Below, piece by piece: positions 17,536-25,679 of a DNA stretch of 60,200 bases. Both the position numbers and the translations under genes were made by a program. This stretch comes from Mesorhizobium denitrificans (GTDB lineage Bacteria; Pseudomonadota; Alphaproteobacteria; Rhizobiales; Rhizobiaceae), in contig NZ_QURN01000018.1 in assembly GCF_003403035.1 (NCBI RefSeq), positions 1-60,200 of the forward strand. Reading direction: 5' to 3'. Under the pieces are notes generated by a model. The model was not told the DNA's origin, ran no database searches, and saw only the letters and a program-made list of their open reading frames with translations. How positions within the stretch are numbered: position 1 is the stretch's first letter; every line of letters begins with the position of its first letter.

Positions 17536-18225
17536 ATGGCTTTCGACCTGCCACGCCGTCTGATGGCCGAGGCGCTCGGCACGGGAATCCTTGTCGCCAC
17601 TGTGGTCGGGTCCGGCATCATGGCGCAGCGGCTGACGGATGACACAGCACTTGCGCTGCTCGGCAATACGCTGCCCACCGGTGCTATCCTGGTGGTGTTG
17701 ATCGCCATTCTCGGCCCGCTGTCCGGCGCGCATTTCAACCCGGTCGTCACGCTGGCCTTCGCACTGCGGCGCGACATGGCTGCAAGCGTGGCGCTTGCCT
17801 ATGCCGCGGCCCAGATAGCGGGCGGCATCGCGGGAACGCTTCTCGCACATGTCATGTTCTATCTGCCGATCTGGCAGGCCGCGCAGACCGTGAGGACGGG
17901 ATCGGGGCAATGGCTGGCCGAAGCAGTCGCCGCGTTCGGGCTCGTCTTCACCATCCTCGCCGGCCTGCGTTTCCGTTCCGACGCGATCCCCTGGCTGGTC
18001 GGCCTCTACATCACCGCCGCCTACTGGTTTACCGCTTCGACATCCTTCGCCAATCCCGCCGTCGCCATCGCGCGCGCCTTCACCGATACGTTTTCAGGGA
18101 TACGGCCGGTCGACGTTCCGGGGTTCATCCTTGCCGAATTCCTCGGCGCCGTTCTGGCGCTGGCGCTCGCCGGTTGGCTGCTCGCCGAACCAAAATCGAT
18201 CAGACAGATGAAAGCCGCAGAATGA
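17536..18225 (+). CDS. aqpS: AqpS-type aquaglyceroporin (arsenite channel)
   Basis: A 229-residue MIP family channel with six hydrophobic segments and two NPA-like boxes: HFNPVVTLAFALR (NPV variant) and FANPAVAIARAFTD. It takes the place of an ArsB or Acr3 pump in this operon, as in Sinorhizobium meliloti, where AqpS passes As(III) out along its gradient after reduction. It starts 5 bases after the first arsC and overlaps the second by ATGA. Confidence 0.92.
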   Translation: MAFDLPRRLMAEALGTGILVATVVGSGIMAQRLTDDTALALLGNTLPTGAILVVLIAILGPLSGAHFNPVVTLAFALRRDMAASVALAYAAAQIAGGIAGTLLAHVMFYLPIWQAAQTVRTGSGQWLAEAVAAFGLVFTILAGLRFRSDAIPWLVGLYITAAYWFTASTSFANPAVAIARAFTDTFSGIRPVDVPGFILAEFLGAVLALALAGWLLAEPKSIRQMKAAE

Positions 18226-18644
18226 CGATCACCATCTACCATAATCCCGATTGCGGGACGTCGCGCAACACGCTTGCCATGATCCGCCAGTCCGGCGAGG
18301 AGCCAGATGTCATCGAGTATCTGAAGACGCCGCCGTCGCGCGCAAAGCTGGTGGAACTGATCGCGGCCATGGGCATCACGCCCCGCCAGTTGCTGCGCGA
18401 GAAAGGTACGCCTTACGAAAAAATCGGGCTCGGCGATCCGAAATGGACGAATGACGAGTTGATCGATTTCATGCTGGCGCACCCGATCCTGATCAACCGT
18501 CCGATCGTCGTCACGCCAAAGGGCACCAGGCTCTCCCGGCCATCGGAGGCCGTTCTCGATATCCTGCCCAATCCGGATATCGGTCCGTTCACCAAGCATG
18601 ACGGCGAGGTGGTAATCGATGCCGATGGCAGGCGCGTGCGCTGA
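18222..18644 (+). CDS. arsC: Arsenate reductase, glutaredoxin-dependent type
   Basis: A 140-residue ArsC of the thioredoxin-like fold: IYHNPDCGTSRNTLAMI holds the catalytic Cys, and the typical GTPYEKIGL, FMLAHPILINRPIVVT and RLSRPSEAVLDIL follow. It reduces As(V) with glutathione and glutaredoxin. The start at 18222 overlaps the aqpS stop as ATGA. It is not homologous to the phosphatase-type ArsC in the same operon. Confidence 0.95.
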   Translation: MTITIYHNPDCGTSRNTLAMIRQSGEEPDVIEYLKTPPSRAKLVELIAAMGITPRQLLREKGTPYEKIGLGDPKWTNDELIDFMLAHPILINRPIVVTPKGTRLSRPSEAVLDILPNPDIGPFTKHDGEVVIDADGRRVR

Positions 18645-18744
18645 CTTTTCCGACGTAGCCGAACAAGCACCTTCCTGACCCGGCAGGAGGCCTGATTTCG
18701 CAATTGTGTCGCTGCGGGAGGTGCGGCACCACCTGGAGTATGTG

Positions 18745-19476
18745 ATGCCCGACGCTGCCCATCCGATCGACACCGTCCCGAACATCGACGAGGACCGGTT
18801 CCGGCCTATCGACCCGGTTGCGCTTTTCGATGCGCCGCGCGCCACGCATCCGGCGCGCATCCTGATGCTCTACGGCTCCCTGCGGGAGCGCTCCTATTCG
18901 AGGCTCGCAACGGAAGAAGCTGCGCGAATCCTGCGAAAGCTCGGCGCTGAGGTGCGCATCTTCAACCCGGCAGGACTGCCGCTTCCCGATTCGACCACGG
19001 CCGACCATCCGAAGGTCAAGGAGCTTCGGGAGTTGTCGCTATGGTCTGAGGGGCAGGTCTGGTGCTCGCCTGAACGTCACGGTTCCATGACCGGCATCAT
19101 GAAGGCCCAGATCGACTGGCTACCGCTGTCGCTCGGCGGCGTCCGCCCCACGCAAGGGAGGACGCTCGCCGTCATGCAGGTTTCCGGCGGCTCCCAGAGC
19201 TTCAACGCCGTCAACCAGTTGCGGGTGCTTGGCCGTTGGATGAGGATGTTCACCATTCCCAATCAGTCCTCGGTCGCCAAGGCCTTTGCCGAGTTCGATG
19301 ACGATGGGAGGATGAAGTCGTCCGCCTACTACAACCGTATCGTCGACGTAATGGAGGAGTTGATGAAGTTCACCCTGCTGTTGCGCGATCGGACAGACTA
19401 CCTGACCGACCGCTATTCCGAGCGGGTCGAGAGTTCGGAGGAGGTTTCCAGACGAGTAAACCAGCGGTCGTTGTGA
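18745..19476 (+). CDS. arsH: ArsH: NADPH-dependent FMN reductase of arsenic operons
   Basis: About 243 residues with the flavodoxin-like fold of Ars[41 protein letters not shown], and [20 protein letters not shown]. ArsH oxidises trivalent organoarsenicals such as MAs(III) and can reduce quinones. The ATG at 18745 follows GGAG at good spacing; a GTG at 18706 adds 13 residues. It ends the operon arsR-arsC-aqpS-arsC-arsH. Confidence 0.95.
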   Translation: MPDAAHPIDTVPNIDEDRFRPIDPVALFDAPRATHPARILMLYGSLRERSYSRLATEEAARILRKLGAEVRIFNPAGLPLPDSTTADHPKVKELRELSLWSEGQVWCSPERHGSMTGIMKAQIDWLPLSLGGVRPTQGRTLAVMQVSGGSQSFNAVNQLRVLGRWMRMFTIPNQSSVAKAFAEFDDDGRMKSSAYYNRIVDVMEELMKFTLLLRDRTDYLTDRYSERVESSEEVSRRVNQRSL

Positions 19477-19510
19477 GGTTGGACCATTCATCATCGAGTT
19501 GGCCGCGTGG

Positions 19511-19740
19511 CTAATCCAGCAGCCTTAACGCTTCCCCGATCACCCCGTCGGCGAATTCACGGTTGAGCGGCATATGGCCGGCCAGCAGGCGGTAGAAAAC
19601 CGGCGCATAGATCATGTCGAGCAGGATTTCGATGTTCTGGGGACCGTCTATCTCCTTGCGCGTAATGTGATTGAGATCAAAGCGCTCTATTTTCCCCTCT
19701 GCTGTTTTGACAACCGAAATTGCCGGCCGCGAATGAACAT
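19511..19740 (-). pseudogene. TetR-family regulator, C-terminal remnant
   Basis: About 75 codons on the minus strand read ...DGPQNIEILLDMIYAPVFYRL then LAGHMPLNREFADGVIGEAL and a stop. This is the C-terminal ligand-domain end of many TetR proteins (YAPVFYRLL..GH.PL). No start codon or helix-turn-helix part precedes it; upstream is the promoter region of the cytochrome gene. It is a fragment left after rearrangement, so it has no regulatory function of its own. Confidence 0.62.
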
Positions 19741-19770
19741 GAACGCAGCGAATCAGGAGAAAAGGCGCGG

Positions 19771-20097
19771 ATGCGTCGGATCGTGATAGGATTAGCGGGC
19801 TTCGTCGGCCTGCTGGGCATAGGCGTAGCCCTGGCCGATCAGGATGATGATATCACGCGAGGGAAAGCGCTTGTGGAACTGAACTGCGTGCGGTGCCACG
19901 CCGTAGATCGAAGCAGCGAAAGCAGTCACGCCAATGCGCCCGCGTTCCGGACGCTTTCGCACCGTTATCCGTTGGACGCGCTGGAGGAGGCATTTGCCGA
20001 GGGGATTTCCACAGGGCACCCCGACATGCCAGAGTTCACGGCAACGCCCGAACAGATCAACGCCATACTCGCGTATCTCGACAGTGTTGGCGATTAG
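19771..20097 (+). CDS. Small c-type cytochrome
   Basis: A 108-residue exported protein: the signal peptide IVIGLAGFVGLLGIGVALA is cut near ALA-DQ, and one haem c site CVRCH is around residue 40, with a later Met (HPDMPEF) as likely axial ligand. It is a periplasmic electron carrier of class I type. The start at 19771 follows AGGAG. Downstream are universal stress protein genes. The broken cytochrome at 4731 has a similar layout. Confidence 0.88.
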   Translation: MRRIVIGLAGFVGLLGIGVALADQDDDITRGKALVELNCVRCHAVDRSSESSHANAPAFRTLSHRYPLDALEEAFAEGISTGHPDMPEFTATPEQINAILAYLDSVGD

Positions 20098-20187
20098 GTC
20101 CGACGTTCTATGCGCGTCATTTCGCCACCTTGGGTTAATCTATCGAAATTCCCAGTTCAAGCTTTAGACAAATAGATAGGGTTAGAG

Positions 20188-20634
20188 ATGTACACGCATC
20201 TTCTCATTGCCGTCGATGGATCCGAACTTGCCGAAAAGGGCGCGCGCCATGGGCTGGCTTTGGCAAAACCATTAGGAGCAAAGGTTACGGTGCTGACAGT
20301 GACCGAGCCACTTGGCGCGCTCGCCATGGAGGCCGCGATCGCCGGCGGCGTCAGAGACCCGCTTGTATCGTACGACTTGCAGATGGATGAACATGTGCAC
20401 CGGATCGATCAGACGATATCGGCGCATGCGGAGGAATTGGGTGTCGAGATCGAACTTGCACGTGAGACCGATGAATCACCGGCGGAAGCGATCGTTCGCG
20501 CTGCCCAGTTGAAAGAATGCGACCTGATCGTGATGGCTTCTCACGGACGGCGGGGCCTGAACAGGCTCTTGCTCGGCAGCCAGACTACGAAGGTTCTTGC
20601 GAGCACGACAATCCCCGTTCTGGTGGTCCGCTGA
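20188..20634 (+). CDS. Universal stress protein (single Usp domain)
   Basis: A 148-residue UspA-fold protein: LIAVDGSELAEKGARHGLAL at the N-terminus and the ATP-binding signature GRRGLNRLLLGSQTTKVL (G-x2-G-x9-G-S/T) near the C-terminus, ending IPVLVVR. It is cytoplasmic. Usp proteins are induced by energy stress or low oxygen. It heads a run of Usp, baeRF and two-domain Usp genes. Confidence 0.93.
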   Translation: MYTHLLIAVDGSELAEKGARHGLALAKPLGAKVTVLTVTEPLGALAMEAAIAGGVRDPLVSYDLQMDEHVHRIDQTISAHAEELGVEIELARETDESPAEAIVRAAQLKECDLIVMASHGRRGLNRLLLGSQTTKVLASTTIPVLVVR

Positions 20635-20717
20635 ATAGGTGGCTCTGACAAGCCCAGCTCATTCTTTCTTGCTTCTTGTGTAACAGACCCATTGACGGAT
20701 CCCGATCTGAGGTAGCC

Positions 20718-21839
20718 ATGTTGTATGTCGATATTCCAACCCATAGTGAGATCGCCTATCTGGGCCGGCATCGGGCGGATGCATGCGTGTCGATCTATCT
20801 CGAAACCACGCCTCAGACACAGCATATCGATGCGGCCCGGATCGCTTTCGCCAATCTGTCGAGGAATGCCCTGCACCAGCTGGAAGCTGTCGGATTCGAC
20901 AAACGCAACGCGTCGGCCATTAGCGATCAGTTGCAGGCGTTTGGCGAGGACGATGAATTTTGGGCCCATCAGGGGCACAGCCTGTGTGTTTTCGTAACGC
21001 CGGAAACCTTGCGCTCTTATCGGTTGGCAAATCGCTTGACGACGGGCGTCCATGTCTCGGACCGTTTCCATCTGAAACCTCTCCTGCGCAGTGTGACCTT
21101 TGCCGGCAGCGGGTTGGTTCTGGCGCTCGCCGAAAACGGCGTAAGGCTGATCAGGCTGTATGCGGACCAGCCGGCAGAGGAAATCCGCGTTGCGGACATG
21201 CCGAAAGACGCGGCGTCCTATGCCGGCAAGTCGACATTGAATGACCGCACGGATGTTACACGCTCCGGTGGCCCTGACGGTCAGAAAATGCGTCTGCGCC
21301 AATATGCAAGGCGGATCGACGAGCTGCTGCGTCCGGTATTGAAAGGGAGTGAAACGCCACTTATCCTTGCAGCCACAGAGCCGTTGGCCTCGATCTACCG
21401 TTCAATCAATAGTTACGAGTATCTTGCCACGGAAACCTTGGCCACAAGCCCCGGCGAAATGACGCCCGCGCAGCTTGAAACAACTGCTCGTCCGGTTCTG
21501 GACGGTCTTTACGCCGAAGAAGTGGAGAGGATTCGCAGACTCATGGACCAGCGTTCCGGCCAGGGCCGTACGATCCTGGACGTAGCTCATGCCGCCCGTG
21601 CAGCGACGGCATGCGCTATCGATACCTTGATGGTGGACATCGACGCGGTGGTCCCTGGCTTTGTCGATGAAGCATCGGGCCTCGTGACCTTTGCCGAAAA
21701 GGACGATGCCAGGGCCTATGACGTTATCGACGAGGTGGCGGTGCGGGCACTGTTGTCAGGCGCTCGCGTTTTGGCGGTGCGGGCCGAAGACCTGCCGGAA
21801 GGAGCAGCAATCGCTGCAATCACGCGATATGCAATCTGA
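20718..21839 (+). CDS. baeRF-superfamily protein (archaeo-eukaryotic release-factor-like)
   Basis: A 373-residue soluble protein with the layout of bacterial baeRF proteins: HRADACVSIYLETTPQT at the start, GLVLALAENGVRLIRLYAD in the middle, LILAATEPLASIYRSIN, and a C-terminal L7Ae-like part with VVPGFVDEASGLVTF. These proteins resemble eRF1 and Pelota domains and are proposed to act on stressed or hibernating ribosomes. It lacks an obvious GGQ motif. It lies between two Usp genes, which supports a stress role. Family membership is from recall of motifs. Confidence 0.7.
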   Translation: MLYVDIPTHSEIAYLGRHRADACVSIYLETTPQTQHIDAARIAFANLSRNALHQLEAVGFDKRNASAISDQLQAFGEDDEFWAHQGHSLCVFVTPETLRSYRLANRLTTGVHVSDRFHLKPLLRSVTFAGSGLVLALAENGVRLIRLYADQPAEEIRVADMPKDAASYAGKSTLNDRTDVTRSGGPDGQKMRLRQYARRIDELLRPVLKGSETPLILAATEPLASIYRSINSYEYLATETLATSPGEMTPAQLETTARPVLDGLYAEEVERIRRLMDQRSGQGRTILDVAHAARAATACAIDTLMVDIDAVVPGFVDEASGLVTFAEKDDARAYDVIDEVAVRALLSGARVLAVRAEDLPEGAAIAAITRYAI

Positions 21840-21884
21840 TCACCGCTGATCTATTGCGCAATACATCCTGGGAGAGAAGCTGAC

Positions 21885-22727
21885 ATGCACGCAGGCAGCC
21901 GCTTTCGAAGCCTTCTTGTGGGGATCACGGCGGATGAGGATCCGGCGCAAGCCCCGGCCTTGGTCTATGCGACGGAACTGGCCTCGAACTACCAGTCGAA
22001 ACTTACGGTCTATGTGGCTGCTCCTCCTTTGATGCAGCCTTTCCCGCTGACACTCGGCTCGTCGTCGATCTGGATCGCACAAGAGACGGAGCGGATCGAA
22101 GACATGTCGCAAAAGGTCATCCAGACTATTCATCGACTCCTGTCTGATCGAGGTGTGAACGCCGGCATCGAGCATGCTCATTCACCCTTTGACGGCCGAT
22201 TTCAGCGGCTCATCGATCTGGCGCGCTTTCACGACCTAACGGTCCTGAATGCAGCCAAGTCCTCCGGCGGTTGGGGCAGACCGGCGATCGAACATGCGAT
22301 TTTTGATACTGGGCGACCGGTCATGGTGACGCCCCATGGCCGTGAAAAACTTCGAAATGTTGCCATTGCATGGGATGGCAGCGCCCGCGCTGCCCGCGCT
22401 GTTCGTGACTGCCTTGATGTCCTCCTCAATGCCGATCAGGTCGCCATCGCCACCGTCCTGGATACCAAAGGTTCTGACGGGTTGAAATCGGCAGATGGAC
22501 TTGTCGACTATCTGGCTCTCTACGGCATCAAGGCCAGCATCTCGGTAATCGCAAATCCGCCCGGCGATGATGAAGGTCAGCCGTTGCGGGAATTCCTGAT
22601 GAAAGAGGGGTTCGAGTTGCTGGTCATGGGCGCATTCGTGCATTCCCGGCTACGTCAGGCCGTCTTGGGCGGCATGACCCGCTCGCTGCTCGATGAGTGT
22701 CCGGTTCCTGTTATGATGGCCTATTAG
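21885..22727 (+). CDS. Universal stress protein with two Usp domains
   Basis: A 280-residue tandem Usp protein. The first domain (residues 5-150) is degenerate at the nucleotide site. The second (150-280) ends GAFVHSRLRQAVLGGMTRSL then CPVPVMMAY, keeping the G-x2...G-x-G-x-T pattern. The domain junction is near HGREKLRNVAIAWDGSARAA. It closes the Usp-baeRF-Usp group; about 270 bases separate it from the VIT gene. Confidence 0.92.
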   Translation: MHAGSRFRSLLVGITADEDPAQAPALVYATELASNYQSKLTVYVAAPPLMQPFPLTLGSSSIWIAQETERIEDMSQKVIQTIHRLLSDRGVNAGIEHAHSPFDGRFQRLIDLARFHDLTVLNAAKSSGGWGRPAIEHAIFDTGRPVMVTPHGREKLRNVAIAWDGSARAARAVRDCLDVLLNADQVAIATVLDTKGSDGLKSADGLVDYLALYGIKASISVIANPPGDDEGQPLREFLMKEGFELLVMGAFVHSRLRQAVLGGMTRSLLDECPVPVMMAY

Positions 22728-22886
22728 GTCAGAGTTGGCGCCATCGCCGCTTCTTGATCAATGGTGCCGGCTCCAGGCGTATGCATCATCGCCGTTCGAT
22801 TGTGTCTGGAGCTTTCGCGTCGTGCAGGCGTCCGTGAATGGGGACGACCCTTCCATGGACTCATCGCGCCTTACGGTGTTCATTTG

Positions 22887-22903
22887 TTTAGAATAGTTCT
22901 AAT
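22887..22903. promoter_or_regulatory. Candidate Irr iron-control element (ICE)
   Basis: TTTAGAA-TAG-TTCTAAT is a near-perfect inverted repeat, matching the TTTAGAA-N3-TTCTAAA form of ICE motifs bound by Irr in Rhizobiales. It lies about 100 bases before the VIT transporter gene, whose operon also holds a P1B-4 ATPase. Irr can repress or activate iron genes, so the direction is unknown. Binding is inferred from the motif only. Confidence 0.6.
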
Positions 22904-23001
22904 GAGAATGCTGTGAAGCCATTCCCCAACTTCTCCGGGATGGCTCCTCATGAGCGGCACCATTCCCATTGAACATGCGACCTCTGTCCGGAGCACCATT
23001 C

Positions 23002-23697
23002 ATGCGCGCCCTTCACAAAGAAAATCACCTCATCGAGCGCATTGGTTGGCTTCGAGCGGCTGTGCTGGGGGCCAATGACGGGCTGATCTCGACTTCGAGC
23101 CTCATCGTCGGCGTGGCGGCCGCTACGGCCTCTTCTCATGAAATTCTGGTGGCCGGTGTTGCAGGACTTGTAGCCGGGGCGATGTCGATGGCGGCGGGCG
23201 AATATGTCTCGGTCAGTTCCCAGGCCGATACCGAAGAGGCCGATATGGCGCGCGAACGCCAAGAACTGGCCACGCAACCCGAGGCGGAATTGGCCGAACT
23301 CGCAGCGATCTATGAGCAGCGCGGCGTGACCCCAGAACTGGCCCGACAGGTCGCTGAGCAGATGATGGCAAAGGATGCCCTCGAAGCCCATGCGCGGGAC
23401 GAACTCGGACTGGCGAGCCATGTGATGGCGAGGCCCGTCCAGGCAGCGTTCACCTCGGCGGTGACGTTCGCGGCAGGCGCCGCCCTACCACTGATCGTTG
23501 CCCTGCTTGCGCCGGCTGGAACGGCCGCATGGACCGTATCCGTCGCCTGCCTCTTCGGCCTTGCCGTCCTTGGCGCGGTCGGTGCCCGGGCCGGCGGTGC
23601 CAGCATCTGGAAACCAACCCTCAGGGTGGTTTTTTGGGGCGCGGTCGCGATGGCCTCGACGGCGATCATCGGCTCCCTGATCGGCCGGGCGGTATGA
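23002..23697 (+). CDS. VIT1/CCC1-family Fe/Mn transporter
   Basis: About 231 residues with the VIT fold: LRAAVLGANDGLISTSSLIV, then GAMSMAAGEYVSVSSQADTE, a cytoplasmic acidic helix region (residues 75-130) and three more helices. The family moves Fe(II) and Mn(II) out of the cytoplasm or into stores. The ATG at 23002 (MRALHKENHLIERIGW) follows CCGGAGC; earlier starts at 22969 or 22975 are possible. Its stop overlaps the P1B-4 ATPase start as ATGA, and a candidate Irr site is upstream. Confidence 0.88.
   Translation: MRALHKENHLIERIGWLRAAVLGANDGLISTSSLIVGVAAATASSHEILVAGVAGLVAGAMSMAAGEYVSVSSQADTEEADMARERQELATQPEAELAELAAIYEQRGVTPELARQVAEQMMAKDALEAHARDELGLASHVMARPVQAAFTSAVTFAAGAALPLIVALLAPAGTAAWTVSVACLFGLAVLGAVGARAGGASIWKPTLRVVFWGAVAMASTAIIGSLIGRAV
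23611..23635 (+). terminator. Terminator-like hairpin inside the VIT gene
   Basis: AACC-A-ACCC-TCA-GGGT-GGTT followed by five or more T residues has the form of an intrinsic terminator: an 8-pair stem with one bulge, a 3-base loop and a T tract. It lies inside the last part of the VIT coding sequence, about 60 bases before the ATPase start. It could reduce ATPase transcription or be a coincidence of coding sequence. Confidence 0.35.
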
Positions 23698-25679
23698 CCA
23701 TGAAACGCGTATCGTTTGATTTTCAGACCGTCATGTCCGGCCTGGCGGTCCTGGGGATGATCCTGGCCATAGTCGGGACCTGGCCCCCGGTGGAAGGGTT
23801 TGCCGCCCTCAGATGGCCCGGCCTGGCATTGGTCTATCTCGCGGGCGGGCTTCCGACCGCCTGGAGCGCCCTGTCGGCGCTGTGGCGTGAGCACATTCTC
23901 GACATCGATCTGCTGATGGTGGTTGCTGCCGTGGCCGCCGCTGCCGTTGGGGCGCCATTCGAGGGCGCGGTGCTGCTGACGCTGTTCAGTGTTTCGACCA
24001 CGCTCGAACATCAGGCGCTCGGGCGTGCGCGCCGTGCCGTCGAGGCGCTGATGGCGCTACGCCCGGAAACAGCTTTCCGCAAGGGCGAGGACGGCACTGT
24101 CACCGAGGTTCCCACCGTGGAGCTTGCCGTCGGCGACGTCGTGGTGCTGCGTCCGGGCGCCCGCGTGCCGACCGACGGGTTGATCCTACACGGCCGCGGC
24201 GGCATCGACGAAGCCAACATCACCGGCGAATCCATGCCCGTTTCCAAGGAGCCCGGACAGCAGGTCTTCGAGGCCACGGTCAATCTCGAGGGGGTTCTGG
24301 ACGTGACTGTCACCAAAACGGTTGGCGACAGCACGATCGCGCGCATGATCCAGCTCGTGACGGAGGCCCAGGAGGCAAAGGCGCCGTCCGAGCGCTTCAG
24401 CGCGTGGTTCGGCCAGCGCTATACCGTTGGCGTCCTCCTGGGCGCCGGTCTCGCATTTGTCGTTATCTATTGGCTTGGCCGTGACTGGGAGCAGGCCCTC
24501 TACAGGGCTGCTACGCTGCTGGTCGCGGCCAGTCCCTGCGCAATCGTCATATCGGTCCCTGCCGCGATTCTGTCGGCGCTCTCGGCCGCGGCGCGAGGCG
24601 GCGTGCTGTTCAAAGGGGGCGGCGCGCTCGAGACGCTCGCCGCGGTCGACACCTTCGCCTTCGACAAGACCGGAACCTTGACCAATGGCCGCGCGGCGGT
24701 GACGCGCGTCATCGCGTTGGATGGGGAGGAACGCCGCTTCCTGTCCCTCTTGTCCGGGCTCGAGGCCCATTCCGAGCATCATATAGCGGCCGCCATTCGT
24801 CGCGAGGCCCTCGTTCACGGTATCGAGCCGGCGGAGGTCGTGGACGTGACGTCTCACCCGAGCGCCGGCATCGTCGGCCACGATGCATCCGGCCTGATAT
24901 GGGCAGGAAACGTCCACATTGTCGCCGAGATGGGCGCCTCCGTCGATCATGCCGCATTCCAGGAACTCGCCGATAGCGCCCAGACCGTGATCTATCTCGG
25001 GCGTGGTTCTACTGTTCTGGGCGCCGTCAGCGTGGCGGATGAGGCCAGGGCCAGTTCCGCTTCGGCTCTGGCCGCGCTTCGCGCCGGCGGTGTGAGCCGC
25101 ATCGTCATGATGACCGGCGACCGCAAGCCGGTAGCCCTGCGCATCGGCGCGGAGCTTGGCCTTGCTCCCGATGAGATTCATGCCGAGATGCTTCCACAGG
25201 ACAAGGTGCGCAAGGTCGGTGAACTCGCACGCGATGGCAAGGTCGCCTTCGTAGGTGACGGCGTGAACGATGCCGCCGCATTGGCCCGCGCCGATGTCGG
25301 CATCGCGATGGGAGCGGCCGGCTCGGACGTCGCGCTTCAGGCGGCCGATGTCGCCCTGCTGTCGGAAGACATGACGAAGCTGGCCGATGCGCACCGCCTG
25401 GCACGGCGGACAGCCGGGATCATCCGGCAAAACCTCGTCTTCGCGATCGGGGCCATGTTGGTGCTGGTCATCGGCGGCCTGTTCTTCGATCTGCCGCTTC
25501 CGCTCGCTGTGATCGGTCATGAGGGAGGCACCGTGCTGGTCGTGCTGAACGGCTTGCGCCTTCTGTCGGACAGAATCCGCACCGACGATGAGAAAACCCG
25601 TCCCCATCGCCAACCCGATCTTCCAGACCCGGCGAGCAGCAGGCTTCGATCGCGGGTGACATCTCCCACCGCTTCATGA
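23694..25679 (+). CDS. P1B-4-type heavy-metal P-type ATPase, copy 2
   Basis: About 661 residues, with the same domain order and long runs of identity to the ATPase at 6261: NITGESMPVSKEPG, AASPCAIVISVPAAI (SPC site), DKTGTLTNGR, GDGVNDAAALARADVG and GHEGGTVLVVLNGLRLL. P1B-4 pumps export Co, Zn or Fe(II). Coupling to a VIT iron transporter and a candidate Irr site makes Fe(II) a reasonable first guess, as for PfeT. It overlaps VIT by ATGA, and its own stop overlaps the beta-CASP gene by ATGA. The C-terminal 25 residues are a variable tail. Confidence 0.94.
   Translation: MTMKRVSFDFQTVMSGLAVLGMILAIVGTWPPVEGFAALRWPGLALVYLAGGLPTAWSALSALWREHILDIDLLMVVAAVAAAAVGAPFEGAVLLTLFSVSTTLEHQALGRARRAVEALMALRPETAFRKGEDGTVTEVPTVELAVGDVVVLRPGARVPTDGLILHGRGGIDEANITGESMPVSKEPGQQVFEATVNLEGVLDVTVTKTVGDSTIARMIQLVTEAQEAKAPSERFSAWFGQRYTVGVLLGAGLAFVVIYWLGRDWEQALYRAATLLVAASPCAIVISVPAAILSALSAAARGGVLFKGGGALETLAAVDTFAFDKTGTLTNGRAAVTRVIALDGEERRFLSLLSGLEAHSEHHIAAAIRREALVHGIEPAEVVDVTSHPSAGIVGHDASGLIWAGNVHIVAEMGASVDHAAFQELADSAQTVIYLGRGSTVLGAVSVADEARASSASALAALRAGGVSRIVMMTGDRKPVALRIGAELGLAPDEIHAEMLPQDKVRKVGELARDGKVAFVGDGVNDAAALARADVGIAMGAAGSDVALQAADVALLSEDMTKLADAHRLARRTAGIIRQNLVFAIGAMLVLVIGGLFFDLPLPLAVIGHEGGTVLVVLNGLRLLSDRIRTDDEKTRPHRQPDLPDPASSRLRSRVTSPTAS

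Noticed and set aside
24186-25613. Long minus-strand frame opposite the second P1B-4 ATPase
   Set aside because: It is antisense to a fully conserved ATPase; a similar frame lies opposite the first ATPase at 6678-8198, as expected from codon structure rather than function.
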